Positions 51,658-61,616 of a DNA stretch of 64,000 nucleotides are shown piece by piece. The translations under genes were made by a program, and so were the position numbers. The notes beneath the pieces were generated by a model that saw nothing but the letters and a program-made list of their open reading frames with translations, ran no database searches and was not told the DNA's origin. The first letter of the stretch is position 1. Each line of letters begins with the position of its first letter. Source of the DNA: G963556115 sp963677015 (GTDB taxonomy: Bacteria; Planctomycetota; SZUA-567); contig OY781533.1 in the NCBI GenBank assembly GCA_963677015.1, forward strand, positions 1,922,001 through 1,986,000, read 5' to 3'.

Positions 51658-53358
51658 TTATTTCTGAGCAGGTAGTTTGGCAATCTGCTCTTCAATAAGT
51701 TTATCGTCAAACTTAGGGAACAACACTTCAGGAGCGTTAATCTTATGTCCGGAATCAAGCTGGGATCCAGAATTCCAATCACCATTCTCAAGTTCGGCAA
51801 TATTCATAATACTACGCAGCTTCTTAGCGGCAAAAGGCATAAATGGTGCCATAAATACCGAAAGTGCCTCAACAATTTTAATACCGACATAAATAGTTGC
51901 CCCGCACTGCTGCATATCTGTTTTACGGGTCTTCCATGGTTCCTCTTCACTGAAGAATTCATTTCCTTTTCGTGAAAGTGCCATCAGCCGTTCCAGGGCA
52001 TCACGATATTTATGTCCCTCGATAAGCTCAGCAATTTCAACACGAGCAGTATCTATTTCCTGAAGTGTCTGTTTGCCGAGTTCGGTGATATTACTGCCAT
52101 CAGGTACAAGAGCATCAAAATACTTATTACAGAACGCCAGATTTCGCTGAATAAAATTACCCAGATTATCCGCAAGCTCACCATTATTGCGATGCTGAAA
52201 TCCTTTCCATGAGAAATCACTGTCACTGTTCTCAGGAGCAATAGCAGTAAGATAATAACGCAGTGGATCAGGCTCAAAGACATCTAAAAACTCGTCAACC
52301 CACACGCCGTACTGACGACTGGTTGAGATTTTATTGCCTTCAAGATTCAAAAACTCATTGGCAACAACAAAATCCGGCATACGGTAATCACCATGAGCCA
52401 TCATCATGCCCGGGAACATAACCGCATGGAAGACAGTATTATCTTTACCGATGAAATGGACCAGTCCATTCTTCTCGTCCTGCCAGAAATCCTTCCACAT
52501 CTCCTCACGCCCCTGCGCAGCAAAGAGTTCTCTGGTAAAAGTAATGTAACCGATAGGCGCATCAAACCAGACATACAGGACCTTGCCTTCACCCTCTTCA
52601 AGCGGTACCGGCACACCCCAGTCAAGGTCGCGGGTTACACAACGTTCCCGCAGCCCCTGATCGAGCAGCCCATAACTGAAGCGTTTGACCGCTTCACGCC
52701 ATTCAGGATGTTTATCAAGATACTCACGCAAATCCTTTTCAAATGTATCCAGACGTAGATACCAGTGAGTAGTCTCACGAACCTCAATGCAGCCTTTTCC
52801 CGAACGCCCCTGCTCTTTACAAACCATACAGACAGGATCAATCAGTTTTGTGGCGTCAACAGGTCTGCCGCAACTCTCGCACTGATCACCACGTGCACCC
52901 TCTTTACCGCAGTCTTCATGATAACAAGTACCCTCGATATAACGGTCAGGAAGGAACATATTACATTCAGTGCAATATACCTGTTCAGCACTGCGCTTTG
53001 CTACATGTCCCCGTTCATGAAGAGTTGTAAAGAACTCCTGAGATATCGCATTATGACGCTCGGTATGTGTTCGGCTATAAATATCAAAATCTATTCCAAG
53101 TCCTTTGAAACTCGCAGCGAGAATATTATGATAACGGTCAACTATATCCTGAGGAGAAACTCCTTCGCGAATAGCACTGAAAGTTATTGGAGCTCCGTTT
53201 TCATCTGATCCGCAAATAAACCATGACTCCTTACCCATAAGCCGAAGAAAACGATTATAGGTATCAGCCGGCAGATATGCACCGGCAATGTGGCCAATAT
53301 GAGGTTTTCCGTTTGCATACGGCAAAGCCGCAGTAATCAAAGTTCTATCTTTACTCAT
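51658..53358 (-). CDS. metG: Methionyl-tRNA synthetase
   Basis: MetRS charges initiator and elongator tRNA-Met. The 566-residue class I enzyme has the HIGH-type motif PHIGHIAGAYLPADTY, a four-Cys zinc region (CTEC, CYHEDC, CESC, CMVC, two knuckles), WFDAPIGYITF, and a KMSKS-type KISTSRQYGVW. The anticodon-binding helical domain follows (NLGNFIQRNLAFCNKYF). The C-terminal EMAP-like dimerisation domain found in some bacteria is missing. The AAAGGA ribosome-binding site is good. Confidence 0.97.
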   Translation of the reverse strand: MSKDRTLITAALPYANGKPHIGHIAGAYLPADTYNRFLRLMGKESWFICGSDENGAPITFSAIREGVSPQDIVDRYHNILAASFKGLGIDFDIYSRTHTERHNAISQEFFTTLHERGHVAKRSAEQVYCTECNMFLPDRYIEGTCYHEDCGKEGARGDQCESCGRPVDATKLIDPVCMVCKEQGRSGKGCIEVRETTHWYLRLDTFEKDLREYLDKHPEWREAVKRFSYGLLDQGLRERCVTRDLDWGVPVPLEEGEGKVLYVWFDAPIGYITFTRELFAAQGREEMWKDFWQDEKNGLVHFIGKDNTVFHAVMFPGMMMAHGDYRMPDFVVANEFLNLEGNKISTSRQYGVWVDEFLDVFEPDPLRYYLTAIAPENSDSDFSWKGFQHRNNGELADNLGNFIQRNLAFCNKYFDALVPDGSNITELGKQTLQEIDTARVEIAELIEGHKYRDALERLMALSRKGNEFFSEEEPWKTRKTDMQQCGATIYVGIKIVEALSVFMAPFMPFAAKKLRSIMNIAELENGDWNSGSQLDSGHKINAPEVLFPKFDDKLIEEQIAKLPAQK

Positions 53359-53467
53359 TATGATCCTTTTCTTAAAATAAGGAAGCGAACTGAAAATTTT
53401 AATATATTTTCGCTAAAACAGGATGCAAGTCAAGATGTCAGCGTAGAGTCTAAAATAACATAAGCTA

Positions 53468-53501
53468 ATAAAAATAGACTTATAGTAAGCCTATAAGTCT
53501 A
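53468..53501 (-). terminator. Intrinsic terminator of kinase-sigma operon
   Basis: An 11-bp stem (53475-53485 with 53491-53501) has a 5-base loop and is followed, reading leftward, by a T-rich tail. It lies 26 bases after the sigma gene stop. Confidence 0.85.
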
Positions 53502-53526
53502 CTGATCAGACTGCTGAAACGCCGAA

Positions 53527-54264
53527 TCATGTTCGCAAATATTCTTTGAGTGCTTCTATCTCTTCATCAATTGCTTTCTCACTGGCCACTGACTGACGAA
53601 TTTCATCCCGCAGCATCTTCTGAAAAATATTTCTACCTCTGAAAAGATAGTTGGTTATATCAGTCTCGCTTACATCCAGCTCATCGGCCATCTCACGATA
53701 ACTCATTGCCTTGCTGGATCCGGTACTTTCAAGGAACAACTGCAAAGCTTTATAATACTTTTCTTTCTTACCGGAATTACAAACACGCTGCATATTTCTA
53801 AGCGTAGTTTCAATCAGAGAAAGAGCCCACCTGCGGTTAAAATCATCTTCTGCCGTTTCATGTACAGAGAGCTCAGGAAGCAGAAAATCCTCACCATCGT
53901 CATCGGTGGGAATCATAATATTCCTCTTCGCCTGTACCCGGTTTTTCTTCGCCAGCTGCTTGGTCAAAAAACGATTAACAGTCACCAGGACAAAAGTTCT
54001 GAAACGACCTCGTTCTTTATCCGCAGTAGCGACAAAATTCTTCTCCAAAAATGTTGCAAAATACTCCTGAGTCATATCTCTGGCATCATCGTGAGAAAGT
54101 CCTCTGCGCCGGATATACTGATATACCGGCTTCCAATAGGTAGTACAGAGTCTGGAGACACACGTCTGCCTGTTTTCTCCTTCAGGATTCTGCGCTCCTA
54201 TCACTACACTCCATGCGGTAGTACGAAAATGTGTAGGTCCAGAGATAAGATCCATTTCAGCCAA
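53527..54264 (-). CDS. ECF-like RNA polymerase sigma factor
   Basis: A protein of about 245 residues with sigma region 2 (YWKPVYQYIRRRGLSHDDARDMTQEYFATFLEKN, and RGRFRTFVLVTVNRFL) and a region 4-like helix-turn-helix (MSYREMADELDVSETDITNYLFRGRNIFQKML). It lacks region 3, as ECF factors do, but the linker is long. In PVC bacteria, sigma factors of this kind often lie next to Ser/Thr kinases, as here. No ribosome-binding site serves the open GTG at 54297. AAGGAG lies 6 bases before a TTG at 54264, which is my choice; an ATG at 54255 is possible. It follows the kinase by 74 bases, same strand. Confidence 0.82.
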   Translation of the reverse strand: MAEMDLISGPTHFRTTAWSVVIGAQNPEGENRQTCVSRLCTTYWKPVYQYIRRRGLSHDDARDMTQEYFATFLEKNFVATADKERGRFRTFVLVTVNRFLTKQLAKKNRVQAKRNIMIPTDDDGEDFLLPELSVHETAEDDFNRRWALSLIETTLRNMQRVCNSGKKEKYYKALQLFLESTGSSKAMSYREMADELDVSETDITNYLFRGRNIFQKMLRDEIRQSVASEKAIDEEIEALKEYLRT

Positions 54265-54338
54265 AGCCAGCTCCTTGCAACAAAAGTAACAATACACAAT
54301 TAAATCTATTCTATAAATATATCGTCAAAGTACCAGTA

Positions 54339-57095
54339 CTACTCCATGCTATTTAAAAATAATTTAGCCAGCGAGTATTCCAGATACAGGTGCTGACCAG
54401 TAGCCAGACATGCCTGTAAGTTCCTTTTTGCACTGGCATTATCACCTTTTGACAGCTCATATAAGCCCATATAGAAACGAACCTGACAAATAGCCGGAAG
54501 ATTTGTGGCGGAACTTATCAGCGCCCGGTCTTCGGGAGAGTCGGTATACATACGTTCCTCGTCACGACGCAAACGGGCAAACGGGTCACCCGAAAGTGCC
54601 AGGACATCAATCTCTTCCGCTTCATCCAGCATAAAACTGGTAAGCGCTGAGACCCAGAGCTTATCCTCAGTCACTTCTATACTGCTTCCAATCTGATTTG
54701 CATCATACGGCAGACCGGACATCTTCAGTGCCAGCAGACGCATAAGGGCTGAAGTATTACGGTCCGCATTTTCACTGCGCATCGAACTCTCAAAATCACT
54801 GATAGCATCAGCATACTTCTCCTGAGCAAAACGAGCCATACCACGCTTCAGCATTATATTGGCACGTTCTTTATCACTGGCATACGTTAGCGCATCAGTA
54901 AAATATGTCTCCGCTTTATGTGAAAATCCCATATACATTGCCAGAATTCCGTTACTATATATAATATTTACATCCTCTGGTGCGAGTTCAAGTGCTTTTT
55001 CATAATCCTCGCGTGCTGCCGGATAATTTTTCTGCCCAATATAAACCGCTCCTCTACTCATGTAGCTCCACGCAGCATCCGGATCAAGTTCAATAGCTTT
55101 ATTCAGATCATGCAGCGCCGCATCTGGCATATTCAGATTACGGTAAAGGACATATCCCCGGTTGCGCAATGCCCACAGGAAATTCGGATTAAGCTTTAGC
55201 GCCTCGGTATAATCTACAATCGCCAGCGTATACATCTCAAGATCTTTGTAGGTATCACCGCGGTTGAGAAAAGCCGATGAGCTGTCACGACGCGACATAA
55301 GGTATTTGCTATACGCCTCTAAAGCCTTATGTAAATCCTTGTGCTCAGGTGATTTCTGATAAATAAGGCCACGCAGATACCAGATATCACTGAGTGCGGG
55401 ATTGGTTTTCTCAATTACAGCACAGCGCTTTAAAGTATTGGCGTATATTGAAGAAGCGAGTTCATAACGATTGTCATAGTTAGGATCATCAGGAGAAAGT
55501 TTTAGTACAGCTTCAGCTTCAACCAGATCCACGCGAGCCTGTCCCAGTTCCGCATACTCATCATCAGGAAAAAGCTCTGACATTTTATTAAACTCTTCCC
55601 GTGCTTTCTGGGTATCATGTAGAACATCGACATAGATCATGCCAGCCTCATAAAGAGCCATTATATATGAAGAATCGAGTTCAAAAGCCTTATTATAATC
55701 GGCTAGCGCCTTGCCATAATCCTGAGTTATCCGGTAAACATTAGCCCGCATATTATAGCCTTCGGCATAGGTTGGATCGGTTTCAATCGCTTTGGTATAA
55801 AGTTCTATTACCGGCGCCAGAATCTTTTCCTTTATTTCCTGTTCCGGGGCAAGCTCCGCCGCTTCACGGTTTTTCTCAAAAATATCATTTGCACGCTTTA
55901 GAATACGCCGTGCCTCATATAACCGGCGCATAGCTGCCCGGCGCTCTACCTCGGCACGCTCAAACTCAGCCTGACGTAATTTAGCCTCGTCACGCTCCTG
56001 TTCAGCCCGGTGTTTATAATTAATCGCGTAACCAGTAACAGCAAATAAAGCCAGCGTAATCAGAATTACCACAACTTTTCGCCGATGTTTACGCAGACAG
56101 CGCCAGGCTTTACTTAACGGTCCTTCATCATAAGCGCTCACCGGAAGCATCTGCAGAAAATGCTCCAGATCGGTCGAAAACTCATGCGCATAGCGGTAAC
56201 GATCCTCAGGATTTTCAGACATGGCCTTGAGTACTATAGCTTCAAGCTGCGGCGCGATACTGCGATCGCGTTTGCGTGGCGGAATAAGAGGGATACTGCG
56301 ATAATTCTTCTTGAATTCACTGAGCTTCATCTTCCCCACTTCCCGCGGATGTTTACCGGTAAGCAGACGGTACAGCATCGTTCCGAGAGAATAAATATCA
56401 GCGCGTTCATCATAAGGCTGCTTATCCATTCTCTCTGGTGACATATAATGCATGGTTCCACCTGACAAAGTAGTAACCTCTTCAGTATCCTTGGTTCTGG
56501 CAAAGCCCCAATCGATAACATATACTTCACCGAATTTTCCCAGAGAGATATTTCCCGGCTTAATATCCAGATGAAGAACCCCTTTGGAATGAGCGAAATC
56601 AATTGCATGCAGCACCTGAGCAAATATATTCAGTAGCCGTAACCGGTTATCACGCAAAGCATCCACACCCTCGGCACGTATATCCATGAGAAACTCATTC
56701 AGAGTCTGCCCCTCAATCTTCTTCATAACAAACAACGGGCTATCGGCTTCATCACGGGCCAGATCATAGGTCGGAATAATATTCGGGTGCTCGAGCCGGC
56801 CGCAAAGCTTGGCCTCCTGCTCCAGCATCCGCTCATGTGCCGGATTATGGGTATAACGCAAGGCTTTGATCGCCACTACCCGCTCAAGCAGACGGTCATT
56901 TGCGGCAATAACCACCCCCTGGCCACCTTCACCAATAGTCTGAGAAAAAGTGTAACGCTCCGAAAGGTCGCGTTGCTCTATCCCTCCGGTTTCAGAGCCG
57001 TCGAGCAGACCAGCCAGAATATTCTGCGGAACATTCTGAATTGATGAGTCAATATCCGAACTGTTATCAGACATATCTATCGAATTCTCAATCAT
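54339..57095 (-). CDS. Membrane Ser/Thr protein kinase with TPR sensor region
   Basis: A protein of about 918 residues. An N-terminal Hanks-type kinase domain (about 45-330) has GEGGQGVVIAAND (Gly loop), VAIKALRY (catalytic Lys), HLDIKPGNISLG (catalytic loop, HLD in place of HRD), DWGFA (in place of DFG) and MSPERM. One membrane segment follows near 340-362 (VVVILITLALFAVTGYAI), then a coiled stretch rich in Glu/Arg/Ala and about ten TPRs (such as DYGKALADYNKAFELDSSY). The TPRs would face the periplasm. The frame opens at a TTG (57125); the ATG at 57095 is my choice and one at 57074 is possible. It is co-directional with the sigma gene and may control it by phosphorylation. Confidence 0.88.
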   Translation of the reverse strand: MIENSIDMSDNSSDIDSSIQNVPQNILAGLLDGSETGGIEQRDLSERYTFSQTIGEGGQGVVIAANDRLLERVVAIKALRYTHNPAHERMLEQEAKLCGRLEHPNIIPTYDLARDEADSPLFVMKKIEGQTLNEFLMDIRAEGVDALRDNRLRLLNIFAQVLHAIDFAHSKGVLHLDIKPGNISLGKFGEVYVIDWGFARTKDTEEVTTLSGGTMHYMSPERMDKQPYDERADIYSLGTMLYRLLTGKHPREVGKMKLSEFKKNYRSIPLIPPRKRDRSIAPQLEAIVLKAMSENPEDRYRYAHEFSTDLEHFLQMLPVSAYDEGPLSKAWRCLRKHRRKVVVILITLALFAVTGYAINYKHRAEQERDEAKLRQAEFERAEVERRAAMRRLYEARRILKRANDIFEKNREAAELAPEQEIKEKILAPVIELYTKAIETDPTYAEGYNMRANVYRITQDYGKALADYNKAFELDSSYIMALYEAGMIYVDVLHDTQKAREEFNKMSELFPDDEYAELGQARVDLVEAEAVLKLSPDDPNYDNRYELASSIYANTLKRCAVIEKTNPALSDIWYLRGLIYQKSPEHKDLHKALEAYSKYLMSRRDSSSAFLNRGDTYKDLEMYTLAIVDYTEALKLNPNFLWALRNRGYVLYRNLNMPDAALHDLNKAIELDPDAAWSYMSRGAVYIGQKNYPAAREDYEKALELAPEDVNIIYSNGILAMYMGFSHKAETYFTDALTYASDKERANIMLKRGMARFAQEKYADAISDFESSMRSENADRNTSALMRLLALKMSGLPYDANQIGSSIEVTEDKLWVSALTSFMLDEAEEIDVLALSGDPFARLRRDEERMYTDSPEDRALISSATNLPAICQVRFYMGLYELSKGDNASAKRNLQACLATGQHLYLEYSLAKLFLNSME

Positions 57096-57216
57096 AACCT
57101 GAAAACCTGTATAATATATAACCAACTATAGAGCCGGCAGCTAATGCCAGAACCAGCAAAAATTCAAAAAACAGAACTAAACTACCAAAGGACATAACTA
57201 ATTAATATACAGAGAA

Positions 57217-58056
57217 TTATGTCCGTTTTCGTGGCGGCACGAACCCCTCTGGAAGATCGAAATTATCATTCTTCAGGAGCTTTTCCCACTCAATATCACA
57301 ATAAAGAATTGTCCCGCCAGACACACCCAGCGGCAACATCAGCAACCCGGCAAACGGGATCATGAACAGCAGATCCATGCCGGCACCAAATCCGATTATC
57401 TGCCAGCGATTCTGATATATAGCCGGCAGCTTACACTGATGCGGCAGGTAATTTCTTGCCATACCGACATCCAGAAAACCAATCCCAGAATAATACGCAG
57501 TTACCAAGAACAGAACCGTAGCTCCAACAAATGGTATAAGCAACAGCGGAAGCACCAGAATACTATATAAAATCTGTCGAAACGCGAACTTCAACGAACT
57601 TATAATGCTGATCACCGCCGCTTTCATATCCAGGCGCAAAGGCCTTTCCTGAGCGACATCACTGATACTCCGATCCAGGCAAATATAGTTCTCAAGCTTT
57701 TCAGATAAAATATCATTAAACGGTGCCGCCACGACCATTCCAACAACCGTAAAGGTAAAGTAACAGAGCGCAAAAGCCAGAGGAATACATATTGTCCATT
57801 TAAGAATTCCAGCCATGTCATTTATAATGGTACTAAGCCAACTGCCGAAAGAACCCCAGAACTCCCAGGACAACTGCGGTATCTTCAACAAGGAGACCAG
57901 CCAGAAAAAAGTCGACAACAGCATTATGTAAATTATAAAATTAACTATCAGCGGCATTGCGGCCCAACGCTTTGTCCGTCTGGTACTGAGCAATAACTTT
58001 GCTCCTTTTACGGGGAGTAAAAACCCCTTAACAAAGCTCCGAAGATTTTCCATCAC
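57217..58056 (-). CDS. EI24/CysZ-like membrane protein
   Basis: The 279-residue protein has four or more membrane segments (about residues 35-58, 85-110, 160-190, 225-250) and the EI24-domain layout. MVVAAPFNDILSEKLE in the second segment is characteristic; the C-terminal GFGAGMDLLFMIPFAGLLMLPLGVSGGTILY also fits. The bacterial relative CysZ moves sulfate into the cell; other members are uncharacterised. AAGGAG lies 8 bases before a GTG at 58056 (an ATG follows directly at 58053). It stands between the kinase and a secreted TPR protein. Confidence 0.78.
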   Translation of the reverse strand: MMENLRSFVKGFLLPVKGAKLLLSTRRTKRWAAMPLIVNFIIYIMLLSTFFWLVSLLKIPQLSWEFWGSFGSWLSTIINDMAGILKWTICIPLAFALCYFTFTVVGMVVAAPFNDILSEKLENYICLDRSISDVAQERPLRLDMKAAVISIISSLKFAFRQILYSILVLPLLLIPFVGATVLFLVTAYYSGIGFLDVGMARNYLPHQCKLPAIYQNRWQIIGFGAGMDLLFMIPFAGLLMLPLGVSGGTILYCDIEWEKLLKNDNFDLPEGFVPPRKRT

Positions 58057-58147
58057 CTTCTCAACTCCTTATGATAATATTAGTATCAACCTGACAATCC
58101 AGACCGCCGGCATAAATAAAAGAATAAATAACATATACAACACACAT

Positions 58148-59317
58148 TTATTTGTTGAGCAGACTGCCCTGAGTCTTTGAACGCTCAAGCATAATTTCCG
58201 CCGCCTTCAGTTTATTCTTCTCAACCTCATCACGACTCTGCTCTTTAAGATTATAAGGATCGCTGCCGAGCTCTCCCAAATCAGTATCATCATTAAGCAG
58301 GTCAATAACATCGGAGAAATCTCCGCTCTGAGCTTTCTGCAGCAGCATATCCGCATCCGGTTTTACACGGGTATCAGTCAACTGTTGCGCGGGAATAGAA
58401 AGCCGCTTTTTACCGCCAATTGTAAAGACATAGTCAGTATCAGCTATCGCTTTTCCGTAGCGGTCGGTACAGGTTACAATCAGGGTATAACTTCCGCCTT
58501 CAAGTCCCGGTGGAATTCTATAATAAATAGTCGCGTGCAGATCTTCTATAGGACCATTATATTCTGGCGCATAACGTCCATAATTATCCTGTCTTTCAAT
58601 AACATTCTGCAGCTCATCCCGAAGCTCCAGCGCAAAATCAAGATTACAGGCATAGGAGCCATGCTGCTGCTGCTGAAAGCGGGCCCCATTAACCTCGATA
58701 TACAATATCAGGGTATCCCCCGGCTTCGGTAATCCCCCGGAATATGGGGTATATAATCTGTAAGACTGCACCTTATCCACTCTCACTGGAGAAGACAATG
58801 CTAACGGTGTCTGCTTACTCAGAAGTTTACTGACCTTAGCTGCATAAATCGCTGCCTTTGAATAATCACCAAGTTGCAGATAGATACTGCTGGCCAGCTC
58901 CGGCCATTGAATATCCTCAGAGGAATTTGGACTCGTCTTACGCAAAAAAGACAGTGCATTTATCGGATCCCCCAACAATAACAGTACTTTAGCGGCATTA
59001 AGCTGAGCCAGACGATTATCCTCATTTGATTCCGCCTTCATTACCACCAGTTCCTTGAATTTGTCGGCGACTTCCTGCTCTTCCTGACTTAATGATTTTT
59101 TCTGCAGCTGCGCTTGCAGACGGGCAATTGCCTCATTAAGATCGCGCATCTCCTGAAAGGACAGATTCCCCTGCCGGGCAATTTTTTGCAGCCCCACAAG
59201 AGTATCTTCCAGTTTCCGGCTTCCAGTTTCATCAGCGGCGAAAAGCCGGCCGATTACACAAAAACAGACCAGCAAAGCAATCAATCCAGCTTTCACTCTG
59301 TGTATTATTATATTCAT
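58148..59317 (-). CDS. Secreted hypothetical protein with helical repeats
   Basis: The 389-residue protein has a signal peptide (MNIIIHRVKAGLIALLVCFCVIGRLFAA), then a helical region (about 30-175) with TPR-like pairs (AKVLLLLGDPINALSFLRK, ELASSIYLQLGDYSKAAIYAAKV). A beta-rich domain (about 190-310: YTPYSGGLPKPGDTLILYIEV, GGSYTLIVTCTDRYGKAIADT) follows that may be Ig-like. The C-terminus is charged and helical. No catalytic motif is seen. The GGAG ribosome-binding site is well placed. Function unknown. Confidence 0.72.
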   Translation of the reverse strand: MNIIIHRVKAGLIALLVCFCVIGRLFAADETGSRKLEDTLVGLQKIARQGNLSFQEMRDLNEAIARLQAQLQKKSLSQEEQEVADKFKELVVMKAESNEDNRLAQLNAAKVLLLLGDPINALSFLRKTSPNSSEDIQWPELASSIYLQLGDYSKAAIYAAKVSKLLSKQTPLALSSPVRVDKVQSYRLYTPYSGGLPKPGDTLILYIEVNGARFQQQQHGSYACNLDFALELRDELQNVIERQDNYGRYAPEYNGPIEDLHATIYYRIPPGLEGGSYTLIVTCTDRYGKAIADTDYVFTIGGKKRLSIPAQQLTDTRVKPDADMLLQKAQSGDFSDVIDLLNDDTDLGELGSDPYNLKEQSRDEVEKNKLKAAEIMLERSKTQGSLLNK

Positions 59318-59389
59318 AAAAATACTCCATCGGCAGCGAGAACAGTATTGACGTTAATTCAATTACCAACTTACCTCATGATATATATT

Positions 59390-60211
59390 CTAGGCTTCAA
59401 TATCAAAATACTTTTTCAAAACAACTTCAATTCCACCACGAGGCAGATCAGGAACTATAAATTCCTGCTCAAAATGACAGAGTAATTCCTGAGGAGCACT
59501 TGCCACAGCCAGACCTACCCCGCATTCTTTAAGCATCTCATAGTCATTCATTCCGTCACCAACTGCAACCCAGTCATCAAGAGACAAACCGACAATTTCA
59601 TTCATCTTCTCAATTCCGGCAGCTTTATTCGCACCAGTAGGCAGAAATTCTACATACATTCTACTGCTGGTAGTCACATGTACCCGGCTGCCGAAGCGCT
59701 CCTTAATCTCACTATCCATACTCGCCAGCTTTTCCGGTTCACTGCCATCGGTGGCGATTATCAACGCCTTTGTCGGTGCTTTCTTGATCGTCTGATAATC
59801 CTCGGGCAAAATCTTATACGGCACACGGTTTATACGGGCATACATTCTAGAATAATCATTATCGGCAAGCGTATACAGACAATCACTATAATATGTATTC
59901 AGAGACAATCCTCTCTCTTTAGCGAATGCGATTATTTCCTGAGAAATTCCGTAATCCAGGCCTATTTCATACAACGGCTTCTCCGCATCAGGATGCATTA
60001 TACGGCAACCATTATAACTTATAATCGGTGTATTAAGACCAATTTCCTTCCAGTAAGGATACATCGCCCTATGCATACGTCCAGATACCAGATAAACCCC
60101 TATACCTGCATCCTGCGCCAACCGCAGCGCTCTAATAACCTGTTCTTCCAACTCACCTTCTGGATTGAGAAGGGTTCCATCCATATCCAATGCCAATGCT
60201 TTATAACTCAT
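59390..60211 (-). CDS. Cof-type HAD-family phosphatase
   Basis: The 273-residue protein has the HAD motifs: LDMDGTLLN (nucleophile Asp near residue 9), SGRMHRAM (motif II), the Lys in TGANKAAGI (motif III) and VAVGDGMNDYEML (motif IV). The C2-type cap with SYNGCRI identifies the Cof/YidA group, which removes phosphate from sugar phosphates, FMN or other small molecules. Its ATG overlaps the stop of the cobyrinate synthase gene by 4 bases (ATGA), so the two are coupled. A role in B12 or flavin metabolism is possible but unproved. Confidence 0.93.
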   Translation of the reverse strand: MSYKALALDMDGTLLNPEGELEEQVIRALRLAQDAGIGVYLVSGRMHRAMYPYWKEIGLNTPIISYNGCRIMHPDAEKPLYEIGLDYGISQEIIAFAKERGLSLNTYYSDCLYTLADNDYSRMYARINRVPYKILPEDYQTIKKAPTKALIIATDGSEPEKLASMDSEIKERFGSRVHVTTSSRMYVEFLPTGANKAAGIEKMNEIVGLSLDDWVAVGDGMNDYEMLKECGVGLAVASAPQELLCHFEQEFIVPDLPRGGIEVVLKKYFDIEA

Positions 60212-61605
60212 TTTCTTCGTCCTATCGAATCAAGCAAACTTTTTAAAACAATTCTATTCGCAGCAAAATTCGCATGCAGATAACTTACCAGCACACCATC
60301 TTTTGCAAAACCTTCTTTCCTGGGTTCAGCCTTCATATCCCTGCCAAAACTGAGTGAATATGAACATTCCCAGCCCTCAGGGATGCCGCCAACTAGCTCA
60401 GAATAATGATATTCATGCCCACGCACCTTTGTACCGACACGACCAAGAATATTATCTTCACGAATATCAGCCTCAACATACCCCAGCGTCTTGAACCTCT
60501 CAAGCATCATAACCTTCGCCGGAAAGACCCCACACATTTCATACTCCGCCTCCTCAGCGGTTATAATCGCCTCAGACATATACATCAGCCCGCCACACTC
60601 CGCATACAGCACCTTGCCACTGGCAGCAAATTCACGAATACTCTCCAGCATTGTGGTATTCGCAGACAATCTCTCTGCCATACATTCAGGATAGCCGCCA
60701 CCAATATAAACCGCATCAAGCTCTGGAGGCAATACGGCATCCTTGAGCGGACTGAAAGGCAAAATTTCACAGCCGTGAGCAGCCAGAGCCCGCAGATTAT
60801 CGGGATAATAAAAATGAAAAGCCTCATCCAGCGCCACACCAATCCGATAACCGGTAACGCTCACAGCATCCTGCCAAATATCACACTTCGCCGGTAACTC
60901 AAACTCCTTAGCATTTTTCAAGAGTAGATCAATATCAAAAGCTTCTTCGATCCCCTCGGCCAGACAGGAAATGACCTCCGCTGACAACACCTCCTGATCC
61001 GCACTTACAAGTCCAAGATGCCGGCTCGGAAGCGTCGGCAGCGCACCACGAATAAGAGTACCGGCATAAGGCGGCAACCCAGCAATACTTGTCAGTGCCT
61101 CGGTAATAACCTCTCCATGCCGATGCGAGCCAGCCATATTTGCACCAATCGCGGCAAACTCCGGCGCCCCGGTAAAATTAATAAACCCGCTTACCAGTGC
61201 AGCAAATGATCGCGCCATAGACCTGCAGGAAGCGAGTAAAAATACAGGTATACCAAGAATTCTGGCAATACAGGCGGTGGAACCGAAGTCTTCCCCACTG
61301 AAGATGCCGTCATATAGCCCCATCACACCCTCGATAATACAGACATCGGCCTCTCTGCCACCGGTTTTATCAGCAGCAGCACTGAAGAAAATATCGCGGA
61401 CATACTGCTCACCGGTCATCCAGAGATCAAGATTGAAGCAATCCCTGCCGCTAACCAGCTTGAGATATGTCGGATCGAGAAAATCCGGACCTATTTTATA
61501 AGTTTGCACCACCAGACCGCGACGACGGAGTGCCGCGACGAGCCCCAAGGTGACCGAGGTCTTTCCTGAACCGCTGGCAACACCGCCAATGACCAGTGCT
61601 TTCAT
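60208..61605 (-). CDS. cbiA: Cobyrinate a,c-diamide synthase (CbiA/CobB)
   Basis: This enzyme uses ATP and glutamine to amidate the a and c side chains of cobyrinic acid in B12 synthesis. The 465-residue protein has the N-terminal synthetase domain (VIGGVASGSGKTSVTLGLV, YKIGPDFLDPTYL) and the C-terminal class I glutamine amidotransferase domain (YIGGGYPECMAERL and the nucleophile in YAECGGLMYM). It has the length of single-domain CbiA. GAGAGG lies 6 bases before the ATG at 61605; a GTG at 61611 is less likely. It follows mutS by 11 bases and overlaps the HAD phosphatase. With the cobalamin-riboswitch gene at 4057-5367 it indicates B12 synthesis in this organism. Confidence 0.94.
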   Translation of the reverse strand: MKALVIGGVASGSGKTSVTLGLVAALRRRGLVVQTYKIGPDFLDPTYLKLVSGRDCFNLDLWMTGEQYVRDIFFSAAADKTGGREADVCIIEGVMGLYDGIFSGEDFGSTACIARILGIPVFLLASCRSMARSFAALVSGFINFTGAPEFAAIGANMAGSHRHGEVITEALTSIAGLPPYAGTLIRGALPTLPSRHLGLVSADQEVLSAEVISCLAEGIEEAFDIDLLLKNAKEFELPAKCDIWQDAVSVTGYRIGVALDEAFHFYYPDNLRALAAHGCEILPFSPLKDAVLPPELDAVYIGGGYPECMAERLSANTTMLESIREFAASGKVLYAECGGLMYMSEAIITAEEAEYEMCGVFPAKVMMLERFKTLGYVEADIREDNILGRVGTKVRGHEYHYSELVGGIPEGWECSYSLSFGRDMKAEPRKEGFAKDGVLVSYLHANFAANRIVLKSLLDSIGRRK

Positions 61606-61616
61606 CTCCACCCTCT

